A stretch of DNA of 64,000 nucleotides from Robbsia betulipollinis (GTDB taxonomy: Bacteria > Pseudomonadota > Gammaproteobacteria > Burkholderiales > Burkholderiaceae): NCBI RefSeq assembly GCF_026624755.1, contig NZ_JAPMXC010000001.1:2514365-2578364 (forward strand), in the 5' to 3' direction. Positions 63,898 to 64,000 of this stretch are shown here, piece after piece (position 1 is the stretch's first letter; each line of letters begins with the position of its first letter). The notes under the pieces were generated by a model. The model was not told the DNA's origin. It saw nothing but the letters and a program-made list of their open reading frames with translations, and did not search any database. A program made the position numbers and the translations under genes.

Positions 63898-64000
63898 GCC
63901 GGCTCCGTTCTGTCTGATGGCCTATTCGATGTGTCATTCTCACATGGAAGATCGGTTTCGAACGTGCGGGGGGCATCATAGGCGCGTGATTTCAGATGCG

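Overview
The window is GC-rich chromosomal DNA of a beta-proteobacterium, most likely Burkholderiaceae. The evidence is the nuoG-N operon followed by DUF2818, NUDIX and DUF1178 genes, the iron block with ftrABCD, hemP, tonB-exbB-exbD, bfd and bfr, and the general protein sequence style. No rRNA, tRNA, CRISPR array, insertion sequence or phage gene was found. Almost all of the sequence is coding.

Layout. (1) 1-11916, plus strand: the end of nuoF, then nuoG-H-I-J-K-L-M-N (respiratory complex I), a DUF2818 membrane protein, a NUDIX ADP-ribose pyrophosphatase and a DUF1178 protein. (2) 12057-16520, minus: a single 1487-residue protein of no recognised family, locally poorer in GC, standing alone between housekeeping genes. 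(3) 16689-23235: a YbdL-type aminotransferase, a PIN-domain protein, yaaA, an M14 carboxypeptidase, a secreted basic protein, a CbiM-like membrane protein and a LuxR-type regulator. (4) 23715-26911: an ergothioneine-type set (egtB, egtD) with a SAH/MTA nucleosidase overlapping egtD. (5) 26937-30326: copper homeostasis, with a CopZ-like chaperone divergent from copA-cueR and a clear CueR-type operator between them. (6) 30395-35794: PQQ synthesis in the unusual order pqqA-B-D-E-C on the minus strand, divergent from a DUF2231 membrane protein translationally coupled to a PQQ-type lipoprotein dehydrogenase.

(7) 35889-42029: rlmJ, a universal stress protein, an aldo/keto reductase, an aromatic aminotransferase and uvrB. 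(8) 42174-50878: an iron block comprising ferrous uptake (ftrABCD), hemP, an SRPBCC protein, exbD-exbB-tonB, bfd, and bfr-murI, with Fur-box-like sites before ftrA, hemP and bfd. (9) 51350-58730: acetyl-CoA synthetase, a DnaQ/GIY-YIG fusion nuclease coupled to a DUF6232 protein, a Rieske oxygenase, an AI-2E transporter and a YgjP-type metallopeptidase. (10) 58893-63897: a His/Lys-rich secreted peptide, a polar amino-acid ABC transporter operon carrying the remnant of an M20 amidohydrolase, and two unknown proteins.

The most unusual items are the orphan giant protein, the pqqABDEC order with a hairpin after pqqA, the decayed M20 gene in the ABC operon, and a scatter of in-frame 9-15 bp tandem repeats in otherwise conserved proteins (NuoJ, EgtB, CopA, YgjP). 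Long open frames opposite or across the real genes are frequent here because of the high-GC third codon position. They were not annotated.
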